Program-made: the position numbers and the translations under genes
From: Azoarcus sp.
GTDB lineage: Bacteria > Pseudomonadota > Gammaproteobacteria > Burkholderiales > Rhodocyclaceae
DNA: 64,000 nt
Direction: 5' to 3'
Assembly (NCBI GenBank): GCA_030656215.1
Contig: JAUSOD010000012.1
Span: 1-64,000, forward strand
The notes under the pieces: model-generated
Told to the model about the DNA's origin: nothing
Databases searched by the model: none
What the model saw: only the letters and a program-made list of their open reading frames with translations
Shown here: in pieces, positions 49,937 to 58,972 of the stretch
How the letters are laid out: each line of letters starts with the position of its first letter
Numbering within the stretch: position 1 is the stretch's first letter

Positions 49937-49966
49937 AGCAAAAAGCCGACTCGCGGTCGGCTTTTT
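49937..49966 (-). terminator. Intrinsic terminator of tRNA-Leu copy 1 (bidirectional form)
   Basis: AGCCGAC/GTCGGCT stem with TCGCG loop, flanked by A and T runs on the two sides. It can end the minus-strand tRNA transcript and also purA transcription from the left. Confidence 0.85.
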
Positions 49967-49974
49967 CCTGAAAC

Positions 49975-50059
<85 letters not shown>

Positions 50060-50214
50060 AGGGAGGCGCATTGTAGCTGGATCGACTGCAGGATGGAAGG
50101 CGGCGTCCGCAAAAAAAATATACGCACGGCACAACCTTGCCGCCGAAGCCGGCGAAACGACCATCAGATTCGTGCAGGCCGGCCCTGGTGGCGGAAGGCA
50201 TGCACAATACAAAC

Positions 50215-50242
50215 AAAAAAGCCGCTCCGAAGAGCGGCTTTC
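50215..50242 (-). terminator. Intrinsic terminator of tRNA-Leu copy 2
   Basis: On the minus strand GCCGCTC-TTCG-GAGCGGC is followed directly by TTTTTTG: a strong intrinsic terminator with a stable tetraloop, 10 bases after the tRNA. Confidence 0.92.
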
Positions 50243-50251
50243 CTGCGAAAC

Positions 50252-50336
<85 letters not shown>

Positions 50337-50374
50337 AAGAGCCGCGCATTATAAGCATCTAAAGAAGAAAGTCA

Positions 50375-52924
50375 ATGACCAGAAACACCAAGAAAACCAC
50401 AGCCGATTCCGGCACCCCCGTCGCCGCTGCAGCAAGCGCGCCGACCAGCGCGCCGAAGACAGGAAAGCGCAAGACCGCCAAAGTCGAGGGTCCCTCGGCG
50501 ACCCGCCGGGCGGATCCCTTTTTCGAGCGCGAAACGCTGAAATACGAGTCTCCCTTGCCGAGTCGTGAGTACATCGAGCAGACGCTGGCCGAAGTCGGCG
50601 TGCCGATGTCGGTTGACGAGCTGGTGCGCGCACTCGATATCCGCCCCGAAGAGCTGGAGCACTTCGAACGCCGACTGCGCGCGATGCAACGCGACGGCCA
50701 GCTCGTGCGAAACCGTCGCGATGCCTGTCTGCTGCCGGAGAAGGCCGATCTGATCCGGGGCAAGGTCGAGGGGCATCCGGATGGATTCGGCTTCCTGCGC
50801 CGTGAGGACAAGGGTCCGGACATCTTCCTTGGCCCGAAGGAGATGCGCGAAGTGCTCCATGGCGACCGGGTCATCGTCCGCATTGCCGGACAGGACCGCC
50901 GTGGCCGGCCCGAGGGCAAGATCGTCGAAATTCTCGAACGCGCCAATACCCGTATCGTCGGGCGCGTGCTAAACGAGCACGGCGTGCTGCTGGTGGTGCC
51001 CGAGAACCGGCGTCTGGCGCAGGACGTACTCATTGCACCCGGCGGTAAGAAACCGCTGCCCGGTCAGGTGGTCACGGTGGAGCTGATCGAGCAGCCGACC
51101 AAGTACGCGCAACCGATCGGCCGCGTGGTCGAGGTGCTCGGCAACTATGCCGACTCCGGCATGGAGATCGAGATTGCGCTGCGCAAGCACGAACTGCCCT
51201 ACGAGTTCTCGGCCGAGACCAAGCTCGAAACGCGCAAGCTGCCGGTCAAGGTGCGCAAGAAGGACTGGGCAGGGCGCGAGGACATTACCGCGCTGCCGCT
51301 GGTCACCATTGACGGCGAAACCGCCAAGGACTTCGACGATGCGGTGTATTGCGAGCGCCAGGGCCGGGGCTTCCGCCTGATCGTCGCGATTGCCGACGTG
51401 TCGCACTATGTCGATTCCGGCAATGCGCTGGACAAGGACGCCTACGACCGCGGCAACTCGGTGTATTTCCCGCGGCGGGTGATTCCGATGCTGCCGGAGA
51501 AGCTCTCCAACGGCCTGTGCTCGCTCAATCCGCAGGTCGAACGCCTGTGCATGGTGGCCGACATGAGCATGTCGATGACCGGCGTGATCAAGGCCTACCG
51601 CTTCTACCCGGCAGTGATGTTCTCTCATGCGCGGCTGACCTACACCAAGGTGGCGGCGGCCCTGTACGACAAGGACGCCGACGCGCTCGAGGAAGTCGGC
51701 GCACTGCTGCCCCAGCTGCAGAATCTGGATAAACTGTTCCGGGTGCTGCTCAAGGCACGCGCCAAGCGCGGTGCGATCGATTTCGAGACCACCGAAACAC
51801 GGATGATCTTCGACGACAACGGCAAGATCGAACGCATCATCCCCGAGGTGCGCAACGACGCCCATCGCCTGATCGAAGAGTGCATGCTGGCGGCCAACGT
51901 GTGCGCCTCGGACTACCTGCAGGAACGCGATCACCCGGCGCTGTACCGCGTGCATGAGGGACCGACCCCGGAGAAGCTCGAGAAGTTGCGCGGCTTCCTG
52001 ACCGAGTTCGGACTTGGGCTGGGTGGCGGCGACGAGCCCCATGCCAAGGATTACGCGGCACTGCTCGACAAGGTCAAGGACCGGCCCGATGCGCAGTTGC
52101 TGCAGACGGTGATGCTGCGCTCGCTGCGGCAGGCGGTGTATAGCCCGGATAACGCTGGCCACTTCGGTCTCGCCTACGAGGCCTATACCCACTTCACCTC
52201 GCCGATTCGCCGTTATCCCGACCTGCTGGTGCACCGTGCAATCAAGGCTGCGCTAAAGGGCGAGCGCTACGAACCCGGCGCCTGGGATGAGATCGGCGTT
52301 CATTGTTCGACCACCGAGCGCCGTGCCGACGAGGCCACGCGCGATGTGGTGTCGTGGCTCAAGTGCTATTACATGCAGGATCGGGTTGGCGAGGAGTTCT
52401 CCGGCAGCGTGTCGGCAGTGGTACCCTTCGGCCTCTTCGTCGCGCTGGACGATATCTTCATCGAGGGACTGGTGCACATCTCCGACCTCGGGAGCGATTA
52501 TTTCCATTTCGACGAGACCCGTCACGAACTCGCGGGCGAGCGCACCAATGCCCGATTCCGGCTGTCCGACCGGGTCAAGGTGCAACTCGTTCGGGTCGAT
52601 CTCGAGACCAACAAAATCGATTTCCGGCTCATAGAGGGCGTCGAGCGCCCGACCGAGCGTATCGGCAAGACCGCCCGCGATCATGCCGCACCGACTGAGG
52701 GCGGTCGTGAAACCCGTTCTGGTCGACGATCGGCCCGCGCCGAGTCGTCGGGCGGGCAGGGCGCAAGCCGTGCTGCAGAAGCGGTCACGCGTGAGGCGGG
52801 TGACACTGCTCCCCAGCCTGCAACCAAGCCTCGGGCCGCCAAGCCTCGGGCAACGACAGGCAAAACCAAACCGAAGGCGGCGCCAGCCGCCGCACCCAAG
52901 AAGAAAGGCAAGACTCGTGGCTAA
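50375..52924 (+). CDS. rnr: Ribonuclease R
   Basis: 849 residues. N-terminal helix-turn-helix and two cold-shock domains, the RNB catalytic core (DGETAKDFDDAVYCERQG with the metal-binding Asp residues, from about residue 312), an S1 domain near 655-745, and a basic Lys/Ala/Pro-rich tail. It degrades structured RNA 3' to 5'. The tail (about 760-849) is longer and more repetitive than usual. It overlaps rlmB by eight bases. Confidence 0.97.
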   Translation: MTRNTKKTTADSGTPVAAAASAPTSAPKTGKRKTAKVEGPSATRRADPFFERETLKYESPLPSREYIEQTLAEVGVPMSVDELVRALDIRPEELEHFERRLRAMQRDGQLVRNRRDACLLPEKADLIRGKVEGHPDGFGFLRREDKGPDIFLGPKEMREVLHGDRVIVRIAGQDRRGRPEGKIVEILERANTRIVGRVLNEHGVLLVVPENRRLAQDVLIAPGGKKPLPGQVVTVELIEQPTKYAQPIGRVVEVLGNYADSGMEIEIALRKHELPYEFSAETKLETRKLPVKVRKKDWAGREDITALPLVTIDGETAKDFDDAVYCERQGRGFRLIVAIADVSHYVDSGNALDKDAYDRGNSVYFPRRVIPMLPEKLSNGLCSLNPQVERLCMVADMSMSMTGVIKAYRFYPAVMFSHARLTYTKVAAALYDKDADALEEVGALLPQLQNLDKLFRVLLKARAKRGAIDFETTETRMIFDDNGKIERIIPEVRNDAHRLIEECMLAANVCASDYLQERDHPALYRVHEGPTPEKLEKLRGFLTEFGLGLGGGDEPHAKDYAALLDKVKDRPDAQLLQTVMLRSLRQAVYSPDNAGHFGLAYEAYTHFTSPIRRYPDLLVHRAIKAALKGERYEPGAWDEIGVHCSTTERRADEATRDVVSWLKCYYMQDRVGEEFSGSVSAVVPFGLFVALDDIFIEGLVHISDLGSDYFHFDETRHELAGERTNARFRLSDRVKVQLVRVDLETNKIDFRLIEGVERPTERIGKTARDHAAPTEGGRETRSGRRSARAESSGGQGASRAAEAVTREAGDTAPQPATKPRAAKPRATTGKTKPKAAPAAAPKKKGKTRG

Positions 52925-53936
52925 ACCTCCCTCCCGTTCCGGTCCCCGTACTCGTCCCACCGAAGGAGGCGCGCGCAGTGCACGTCCGCCGCGCCCTGCA
53001 GCAACGGACCGGACAACGATGGCGAAGCCCGCACCGAGGTCGGCGCCGAAATCAGCACCGAAGCCGGCCCACCATCCGATGACCAAGCCTGCAGCCGGGG
53101 CAAAACCGAAGCGCCCTGCGGTGGTCGCTAAGGTCGTCCCCGTGGGGGTAGAACAGGCCGGGGACGACGATGTTCAAGTCATTGCACCGGCAAGCACCGC
53201 GGCCGCATCCCGGCTGATCTACGGTTTCCATGCGGTGCTCGGCAAGCTGCGGCGCGATCCGGAGGCGGTGTTCGAACTCTACCTGTCGAGTCAGCGTCAG
53301 GATATCCGTGCGCGTGATGTGCTACAGCTGGCCGAGTCTCAAGGCGTGCGCCTGATCCTGACCGAGTCCGAGCGGCTCGACGGCATGGTCGGAACCCGCC
53401 GCCACCAGGGGGTGATTGCCCGCGTCGATGCGCGTCAGCGCGAACTCAAGCTCGCCGATGTGCTCGAAACACTGGATGAGCCCGCATTGCTGCTGGTGCT
53501 CGATGGCGTGCAGGACCCGCACAATCTCGGTGCCTGCCTTCGCGTTGCCGATGCGGTTGGCGCGCATGCAGTGATCGCCCCCAAGGACCGTGCCGTCGGC
53601 CTCAACGCAACGGCAATCAAGGTTGCCAGCGGCGCAGCCGATACCGTGCCCTACATCACCGTGACCAATCTCGCCCGTAGCTTGCGCGAGATGCAGGAAG
53701 CCGGCATCTGGGTGATCGGTGCGGCCGGCGACGCCGAAAAGTCGGTGTTCGAAGTCGAGCAGAAAGGCGCCGTGGCCTGGGTGCTGGGTGCCGAAGGCGA
53801 CGGTCTGCGCCGGCTCACCCGCGACACCTGTGACGTCCTGGCAAAGATCCCGATGCTGGGCTCGGTGGAAAGCCTCAACGTCTCGGTGGCCAGCGGCATT
53901 TGCCTGTTCGAGGCACGGCGCCAGCGCGCGGGATGA
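52917..53936 (+). CDS. rlmB: 23S rRNA (Gm2251) 2'-O-methyltransferase RlmB
   Basis: 339 residues from the GTG at 52917, which overlaps the end of rnr. The conserved part starts near residue 99 (RLIYGFHAVLGKLRRDPEAV) and is a normal RlmB/SpoU enzyme: DGVQDPHNLGACLRVADAVG, LGAEGDGLRRLT and MLGSVESLNVSVASG form the trefoil-knot SAM site. About 95 N-terminal residues are Pro/Ala/Lys/Arg-rich and disordered. An ATG at 53019 would shorten them. The extension continues the composition of the RNase R tail. Confidence 0.92.
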   Translation: MAKPPSRSGPRTRPTEGGARSARPPRPAATDRTTMAKPAPRSAPKSAPKPAHHPMTKPAAGAKPKRPAVVAKVVPVGVEQAGDDDVQVIAPASTAAASRLIYGFHAVLGKLRRDPEAVFELYLSSQRQDIRARDVLQLAESQGVRLILTESERLDGMVGTRRHQGVIARVDARQRELKLADVLETLDEPALLLVLDGVQDPHNLGACLRVADAVGAHAVIAPKDRAVGLNATAIKVASGAADTVPYITVTNLARSLREMQEAGIWVIGAAGDAEKSVFEVEQKGAVAWVLGAEGDGLRRLTRDTCDVLAKIPMLGSVESLNVSVASGICLFEARRQRAG

Positions 53937-54073
53937 GCGGTGTTGGGACGTACACCGAGGCACACGCCGGGGCAGGCTTAGGGGCACGCATTAGGGGCAC
54001 GTAATTTGCTCGTTGAGTCCGGGGTGCGCGATTGCCACCGCGAGACCATGATGCAAGTGTCGGGAGGTTCGGG

Positions 54074-55366
54074 ATGAAGTCTGCACTGGGTTTTCTGGTT
54101 GCGGCCAAGCGCTGCGAGATTCAGGGGCTCGAGCAGCTCGAAGTCACCAGCGGACTGGTCAAGGGGGTGAGTGAGCTGGTCCACATGCTGCAGAAAGAAC
54201 GCGGCGTGTCGAACGTGTTCCTCGCCTCGCGCGGGTGCCGCTTTGCCGAGCAGCGGGTCGAGCGGGTCGACGCCAGCCTGGGCGTGGAGGCTGCCGTGCG
54301 CGAGCGCTTCGGTCAACTCGATACCGATTCCGGTCGCATGGCGGGTGGTGTGCGGCTGTTCAGCCGGATCGCGTATGTGTTGCACTGCCTGGACGCCTTG
54401 CCCGAATTGCGTCAGAGCATTGCAGCGCAGAAGATATCCGCGGACGAGGCAACCCGCAGCTTCACCGGGCTCATCGCCGGTCTGCTTGCGGTAGTGTTCG
54501 AGGCGGCGGATACGGCCGCCGATCCAGTGATCTCGCGTGCGCTGGTGGCGCTGTTCAATTTCATGCAGGGCAAGGAGCTTGCTGGCCAGGAGCGCGCGGT
54601 GGGGGCTGCAGGTTTTGCCGTCGGTCGTTTCGAGCTGGCCGATCAGCATCGACTGCAGAACCTGATCGAGGCTCAGGAACGTTGTTTCCAGATCTTCACC
54701 GAGTTTGCCGAGCCGACCTTGCGCGCCATCTGGCGCAATGCCGAAATTGCGCCCGGCACCACCGAAGTCGAGCGCATGCGCCGGATTGCATGCGCGGTGC
54801 CGAGCGCCAGGCTGGCGCCCGATGCCAGCGACCGCTGGTTCGACTGCACCACTGCTCGCATCGACGCAATGCGCCAAGTCGAGGACTGTGCCACCAACGC
54901 CCTGCTGCAACTGTGCGAGGCCAAGCTCGACGAGGTACGGGCTGACCTCCACGATCACAAGCGCTTTCTCGATACGCTGTCGGGTCTGGGTGCGCGCGGG
55001 ACCACCCCGGTTGCGGTGTTCTTCGACAAGGCCGGTGCCGGGCTCGAAGCTGCGCCAAGCAGTGCGGGAGGCAATCTGCTGGAGGCCGACGGCCTCGGCC
55101 CGAAACTGGGGCGTTCGGTACTCGACCTGATGCAGGCACAGTCGCAGCGCCTGCAGACCATGAGCGACGAGCTCAACACGGCGCGCGCTGCACTCAATGA
55201 GCGCAAGCTGGTCGAGCGCGCCAAGGGCCTGCTGATGGCGCGCCGCGGCATGAGCGAGGACGAGGCCTACAAGCTGCTGCGTCAGACGGCGATGAACCAG
55301 AACCGCCGGCTGTCGGAGGTGGCCGAATCCACCCTCGCGCTGGCGGACCTGCTTCGCCCCGACTGA
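54074..55366 (+). CDS. nasR: NIT-ANTAR nitrate/nitrite-responsive transcription antiterminator
   Basis: 430 residues. The N-terminal two thirds (about 30-310) is an all-helical NIT sensor (LVHMLQKERGVSNVFLASRG). A C-terminal ANTAR RNA-binding domain follows at about 365-425 (RKLVERAKGLLMARRGMSED, EAYKLLRQTAM). NasR-type proteins bind nitrate or nitrite and then a two-hairpin leader RNA to prevent termination. Such a leader lies 420 bp downstream, before nrtA. GGGAGG precedes the ATG at 54074. Confidence 0.95.
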   Translation: MKSALGFLVAAKRCEIQGLEQLEVTSGLVKGVSELVHMLQKERGVSNVFLASRGCRFAEQRVERVDASLGVEAAVRERFGQLDTDSGRMAGGVRLFSRIAYVLHCLDALPELRQSIAAQKISADEATRSFTGLIAGLLAVVFEAADTAADPVISRALVALFNFMQGKELAGQERAVGAAGFAVGRFELADQHRLQNLIEAQERCFQIFTEFAEPTLRAIWRNAEIAPGTTEVERMRRIACAVPSARLAPDASDRWFDCTTARIDAMRQVEDCATNALLQLCEAKLDEVRADLHDHKRFLDTLSGLGARGTTPVAVFFDKAGAGLEAAPSSAGGNLLEADGLGPKLGRSVLDLMQAQSQRLQTMSDELNTARAALNERKLVERAKGLLMARRGMSEDEAYKLLRQTAMNQNRRLSEVAESTLALADLLRPD

Positions 55367-55382
55367 TCTGACAAAAACCCGC

Positions 55383-55577
55383 GCCCGGCACACCGATCGG
55401 GCAGCCGCCGTAGGGCGGATTTCAGTCCGCCGCAGGGGGCGATCCGGGCACCTCCGCCAGGCATTGACACCTGTGGCCGACTGAAGTCGGCCCTACGAAA
55501 AACATCGTGCCCGGCACGCCGATCGGGCAGCCGCCGTAGGGTGGACTTCAGTCCGCCGCAGGAGGCGATCTGGGCAC
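55383..55577. repeat. Two 69-bp direct repeats with REP-like hairpins
   Basis: Copies at 55383-55451 and 55509-55577 differ at only a few positions. Each contains a GTAGGG(C/T)GGA(T/C)TTCAGTCCGCC hairpin. Between them GGCCGACTGAAGTCGGCCCTA (55475-55495) is a related unit in reverse orientation. This alternation is like a BIME/REP cluster. It lies after nasR and may end its transcript. Confidence 0.85.
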
Positions 55578-55753
55578 TAGCGCCCGGTTGTCGTCGGGAC
55601 TGCTGCACAGCCTACAAGTCCATTCCTCCGCACTACGCTTGTGCGGTCCGCGTGACTATTGCACTGCAGCAGTGCGCGTCGTGCATTTCTCCCGAGACCA
55701 TGTTTTCTGCTGCAAGCCAGTGGCGACGCGGTATTTCGTGGATTTCGCCTGCC

Positions 55754-55769
55754 TGGCACGCTTACTGCA
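55754..55769 (+). promoter_or_regulatory. Sigma-54 promoter of the nitrate assimilation operon
   Basis: TGGCAC-GCTTA-CTGCA: the -24 GG (55755-55756) and -12 GC (55767-55768) are 10 bases apart, as required for RpoN, and the block matches consensus except one base. The start point would be near 55780, directly before the antitermination leader. Nitrogen control by NtrC is expected by analogy; I have not fixed NtrC sites. Confidence 0.85.
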
Positions 55770-55783
55770 TTAGCTAATCCAAA

Positions 55784-55894
55784 GCTGAACCAAAGAAGGT
55801 TCGGCGTTCGAAGCACAACCCGAACACTGGACAACGGCGTCCATTCCTTCACTGCAATGAAATGCGGGGGAGGGATGGGCGCCTTTTTGTTTTT
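55784..55894 (+). promoter_or_regulatory. ANTAR-target antitermination leader (two hexaloop hairpins and terminator)
   Basis: P1: GCTGAACC-AAAGAA-GGTTCGGC (55784-55805). P2: TGGAC-AACGGC-GTCCA (55828-55843). Both have six-base loops with A at position 1 and G at position 4, the ANTAR rule. A terminator follows: GGCGTCCATTCC (55836-55847) pairs with GGGATGGGCGCC (55872-55883), then TTTTTGTTTTT. Its left arm uses the loop and 3' arm of P2, so P2 and terminator exclude each other. NasR binding to P1/P2 should allow read-through into nrtA. Confidence 0.93.
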
Positions 55895-55917
55895 GGATGC
55901 CATTCAAGGAGCGCAAT

Positions 55918-57177
55918 ATGACCAAGCACACGATCAAGACACCCGAGTTATCGCGTCGCGGCTTCATCAAGGCCGGTGCGGCCGCGGGTACGGCGGCAAT
56001 GTTGAGCAGCCTGTTTCCCGGCGGTGTGTGGGCGGCAGGGTCCGATGCGCCCGAGAAGAAGGAGATCAAGGTCGGCTTCATTCCGCTGACCGACTGCGCC
56101 TCGGTGGTGATGGCCGCCACGCAGAAGTTCGACGAGAAGTACGGCATCAAGATCATCCCGAGCAAGGAGGCGAGCTGGGCGTCGGTGCGCGACAAGCTGG
56201 TGAGCGGCGAGCTCGATGCCGCGCACGTGCTCTACGGTCTGGTGTATGGGGTGCATCTGGGGATAGGCGGCGCCAAGAAGGACATGGCCAACCTGATGAC
56301 ACTGAACAACAATGGCCAGGCCATCACCCTGGCCAACCAGCTGCGCGAAAAGGGCGTCACCGACGGCGCCTCGCTGAAGAAGGTGGTTGCCGCCAGCGCG
56401 GCCGGTACCTATACCTTCGCCCAGACCTTCCCCACCGGCACCCATGCGATGTGGCTGTACTACTGGCTGGCGGCCAATGACATCAACCCCTTCCAGGACG
56501 TCAAGGCGATCGTGGTGCCGCCGCCGCAGATGGTCGCCAACATGCGGGTCGGCAACATGCATGGCTTCTGCGTCGGAGAGCCGTGGAATCAGCGCGCCAT
56601 CGTGGACAAGATCGGCTTCACCGCGGTGACCACCCAGGACATCTGGGCCGACCATCCGGAGAAGATCCTGGGCACTACCGCCGAGTGGGTGAGCAAGAAT
56701 CCGAACAGCGCACGTGCGCTGACTGCGGCGGTGCTCGATGCGTCGCGCTGGATCGATGCTTCGCAGGCCAACCGCCGGATCACCGCGGAAACGATCGCTG
56801 CGCGCTCCTACGTCAATACCGACATGGACGTGATCCTCGGTCGCATGCTTGGACGTTATGAGGATGGTCAGGGCAAGACCTGGGATGACCCCAACTACAT
56901 GAAGTTCTTCAACGACGGCGCGGTGAACTTCCCCTACCTGTCCGACGGCATGTGGTTCCTGACCCAGCACCGGCGCTGGGGGCTGATCGACAAGGATCCC
57001 GATTACCTCGCCGCGGCCAAGGCCATCAATCGCATCGATATCTACAAGCAGGCCGCGACCGCGGTGGGCGTTTCCCTGCCCAAGAGCGACATGCGTAGCA
57101 ACAAGCTGATCGACGGCGTGGTGTGGGACGGCAAGGACCCGGCGAAGTATGCCGCGAGCTTCAAGATCAAGGCCTGA
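55918..57177 (+). CDS. nrtA: Nitrate ABC transporter substrate-binding protein
   Basis: 419 residues. A twin-arginine-type signal (SRRGFIKAGAAAGTAAM) begins near residue 12. The mature part is the NrtA/CmpA fold (IKVGFIPLTDCASVVMAATQ, FCVGEPWNQRAIVDK). It captures nitrate or nitrite in the periplasm. AAGGAG precedes the ATG. It is the first gene after the antitermination leader. Confidence 0.95.
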   Translation: MTKHTIKTPELSRRGFIKAGAAAGTAAMLSSLFPGGVWAAGSDAPEKKEIKVGFIPLTDCASVVMAATQKFDEKYGIKIIPSKEASWASVRDKLVSGELDAAHVLYGLVYGVHLGIGGAKKDMANLMTLNNNGQAITLANQLREKGVTDGASLKKVVAASAAGTYTFAQTFPTGTHAMWLYYWLAANDINPFQDVKAIVVPPPQMVANMRVGNMHGFCVGEPWNQRAIVDKIGFTAVTTQDIWADHPEKILGTTAEWVSKNPNSARALTAAVLDASRWIDASQANRRITAETIAARSYVNTDMDVILGRMLGRYEDGQGKTWDDPNYMKFFNDGAVNFPYLSDGMWFLTQHRRWGLIDKDPDYLAAAKAINRIDIYKQAATAVGVSLPKSDMRSNKLIDGVVWDGKDPAKYAASFKIKA

Positions 57178-57193
57178 TCAGGAGGACGAAACG

Positions 57194-58153
57194 ATGACAG
57201 CAGCAGCGATTGCGGACCGGCCGATGGCCGGGACCGACATGGGGGCCGAGAAGTTGGCGGCCAGCCGTAATGAGACCGGGAATGCACCGATGGCGAGCGT
57301 GGGCACGAGTGTGGCCACACAGGAAGCGGCGCAGGTCGACAGCACTCCAGTCGAAACCAGCAGCGGGCGGGGCGGCGAGTGGCTGCGCGCGATCGGTCGG
57401 GCGGTGTTCCCGCCGGTGCTCGGCCTGGCTCTGCTGATCGGCCTGTGGCATGTCGCCACGATCAACGGCGGTGGCATCCCCAGCCCGGGCAAGACCTGGG
57501 ATGCGGCGGTGATCCTGTTTTCCGATCCTTTCTATCAGGAAGGACCCAACGACCAGGGCATCGGCTGGAACGTCCTTGCCTCGCTCGAGCGCGTCGCCAT
57601 CGGCTTTGGCATCGCGGCGGCAGTCGGGATTCCGGCGGGCTTCATGATAGGCCGCTTCGCGGTGCTGTCGCAGATGCTCAACCCGATCATCAGCCTGTTG
57701 CGCCCGGTCAGTCCGCTGGCCTGGCTGCCGATCGGCCTGCTGGTGTTCCAGCGTGCCGATCCGGCCGCGACCTGGACCATCTTCATCTGCTCGATCTGGC
57801 CGATGATCCTCAACACCGCCCAGGGGGTGACCCGCGTGCCGCAGGATTACCTCAACGTCGCCCGCGTGCTGAACCTGTCGGAGTGGAAGATCTTCACCAA
57901 GATCCTGTTTCCGGCGGTGCTGCCCTACATGCTGACCGGCATCCGCCTGTCGATCGGTACCGCCTGGCTGGTGATTGTGGCCGCGGAAATGCTCACCGGG
58001 GGCGTCGGTATCGGCTTCTGGGTGTGGGACGAGTGGAACAACCTCAAGGTCGAGCACATCATCATTGCCATCTTCGTGATCGGGATCGTCGGCCTGATCC
58101 TCGAACAGATGCTGATGCTGATTGCGCGCCGCTTTACCTACGAAGACCGCTAA
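57194..58153 (+). CDS. nrtB: Nitrate ABC transporter permease
   Basis: 319 residues. About 60 polar, Ala/Thr-rich N-terminal residues precede six membrane helices. The EAA-type loop (LSEWKIFTKILFPAVLPYML) contacts the ATPase. GGAGG lies upstream; 16 bases after nrtA. Confidence 0.95.
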   Translation: MTAAAIADRPMAGTDMGAEKLAASRNETGNAPMASVGTSVATQEAAQVDSTPVETSSGRGGEWLRAIGRAVFPPVLGLALLIGLWHVATINGGGIPSPGKTWDAAVILFSDPFYQEGPNDQGIGWNVLASLERVAIGFGIAAAVGIPAGFMIGRFAVLSQMLNPIISLLRPVSPLAWLPIGLLVFQRADPAATWTIFICSIWPMILNTAQGVTRVPQDYLNVARVLNLSEWKIFTKILFPAVLPYMLTGIRLSIGTAWLVIVAAEMLTGGVGIGFWVWDEWNNLKVEHIIIAIFVIGIVGLILEQMLMLIARRFTYEDR

Positions 58154-58163
58154 GGAGATCATC

Positions 58164-58958
58164 ATGGCGAAGAAAGTCGTACAGATCGAAAACGTCGGCC
58201 AGAGCTTCGACACCAAGAAGGGCAAGTACGTCGCCCTGCGCGACGTCAGCCTGGACATCCACGAGGGCGAGAGCATCGCCCTGATCGGACACTCCGGTTG
58301 CGGCAAGTCCACCCTGCTCAACCTGATCGCCGGCCTCACCCTGCCCAGCAGCGGCGTGATGCTGTGCGAAGGGCGCGAGATCGCCGGCCCCGGCCCGGAG
58401 CGCGCAGTGGTGTTCCAGAACCACTCGCTGCTGCCGTGGCTGACCTGTTTCGACAATGTGTATCTGGCGGTGGAACGGGTTTTCTCGGCCAAGGAAGGCA
58501 AGGCCAAACTGAAGCAGCGCACCCACGAGGCGCTCGATCTGGTTGGTCTGACCCATGCTGAGGCCAAGTATCCGCATGAGATCTCCGGCGGCATGAAGCA
58601 GCGCGTCGGCATTGCCCGCGCGCTCTCGATGCAGCCGCGCATCCTGTTGCTGGACGAGCCCTTCGGTGCGCTCGATGCGCTCACCCGCGCCAACCTGCAG
58701 GACGAGTTGATGAAGATCCTGGCCGCGACCAGGGCGACCATGGTGATGGTCACCCACGATGTGGACGAGGCCGTACTGTTGTCCGACCGCGTGGTGATGC
58801 TGACCAACGGCCCGGCGGCGACCATCGGCGAAATCCTCACGGTGAACATCGAGCGCCCGCGCGACCGTCTGGCACTGGCCCATGACGCGCACTTTGGCGA
58901 GTGCCGTGCAGAAATCATGGAGTTCCTCTACCACAAGCAACTCAAGCGCGCGGCCTAG
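58164..58958 (+). CDS. nrtC: Nitrate ABC transporter ATP-binding protein
   Basis: 264 residues. Walker A GHSGCGKST (about 44-52), signature ISGGMKQR, Walker B RILLLDEPFGALDALTR and switch His in MVTHDVDEA. It lacks the extra sensor domain of cyanobacterial NrtC, so it corresponds to the NrtD/NasD type. AAGGAG precedes the ATG, 10 bases after nrtB. Confidence 0.95.
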   Translation: MAKKVVQIENVGQSFDTKKGKYVALRDVSLDIHEGESIALIGHSGCGKSTLLNLIAGLTLPSSGVMLCEGREIAGPGPERAVVFQNHSLLPWLTCFDNVYLAVERVFSAKEGKAKLKQRTHEALDLVGLTHAEAKYPHEISGGMKQRVGIARALSMQPRILLLDEPFGALDALTRANLQDELMKILAATRATMVMVTHDVDEAVLLSDRVVMLTNGPAATIGEILTVNIERPRDRLALAHDAHFGECRAEIMEFLYHKQLKRAA

Positions 58959-58972
58959 GCCCGGAGACGCTC

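Noticed and set aside
55383-55577. CRISPR array
   Set aside because: Only two long repeats with one spacer-like gap, containing internal hairpins and a reversed unit; fits REP elements instead.
57167-58918. 583-codon open frame opposite nrtB/nrtC
   Set aside because: It spans two clear genes in reverse with no start signal or family motif.
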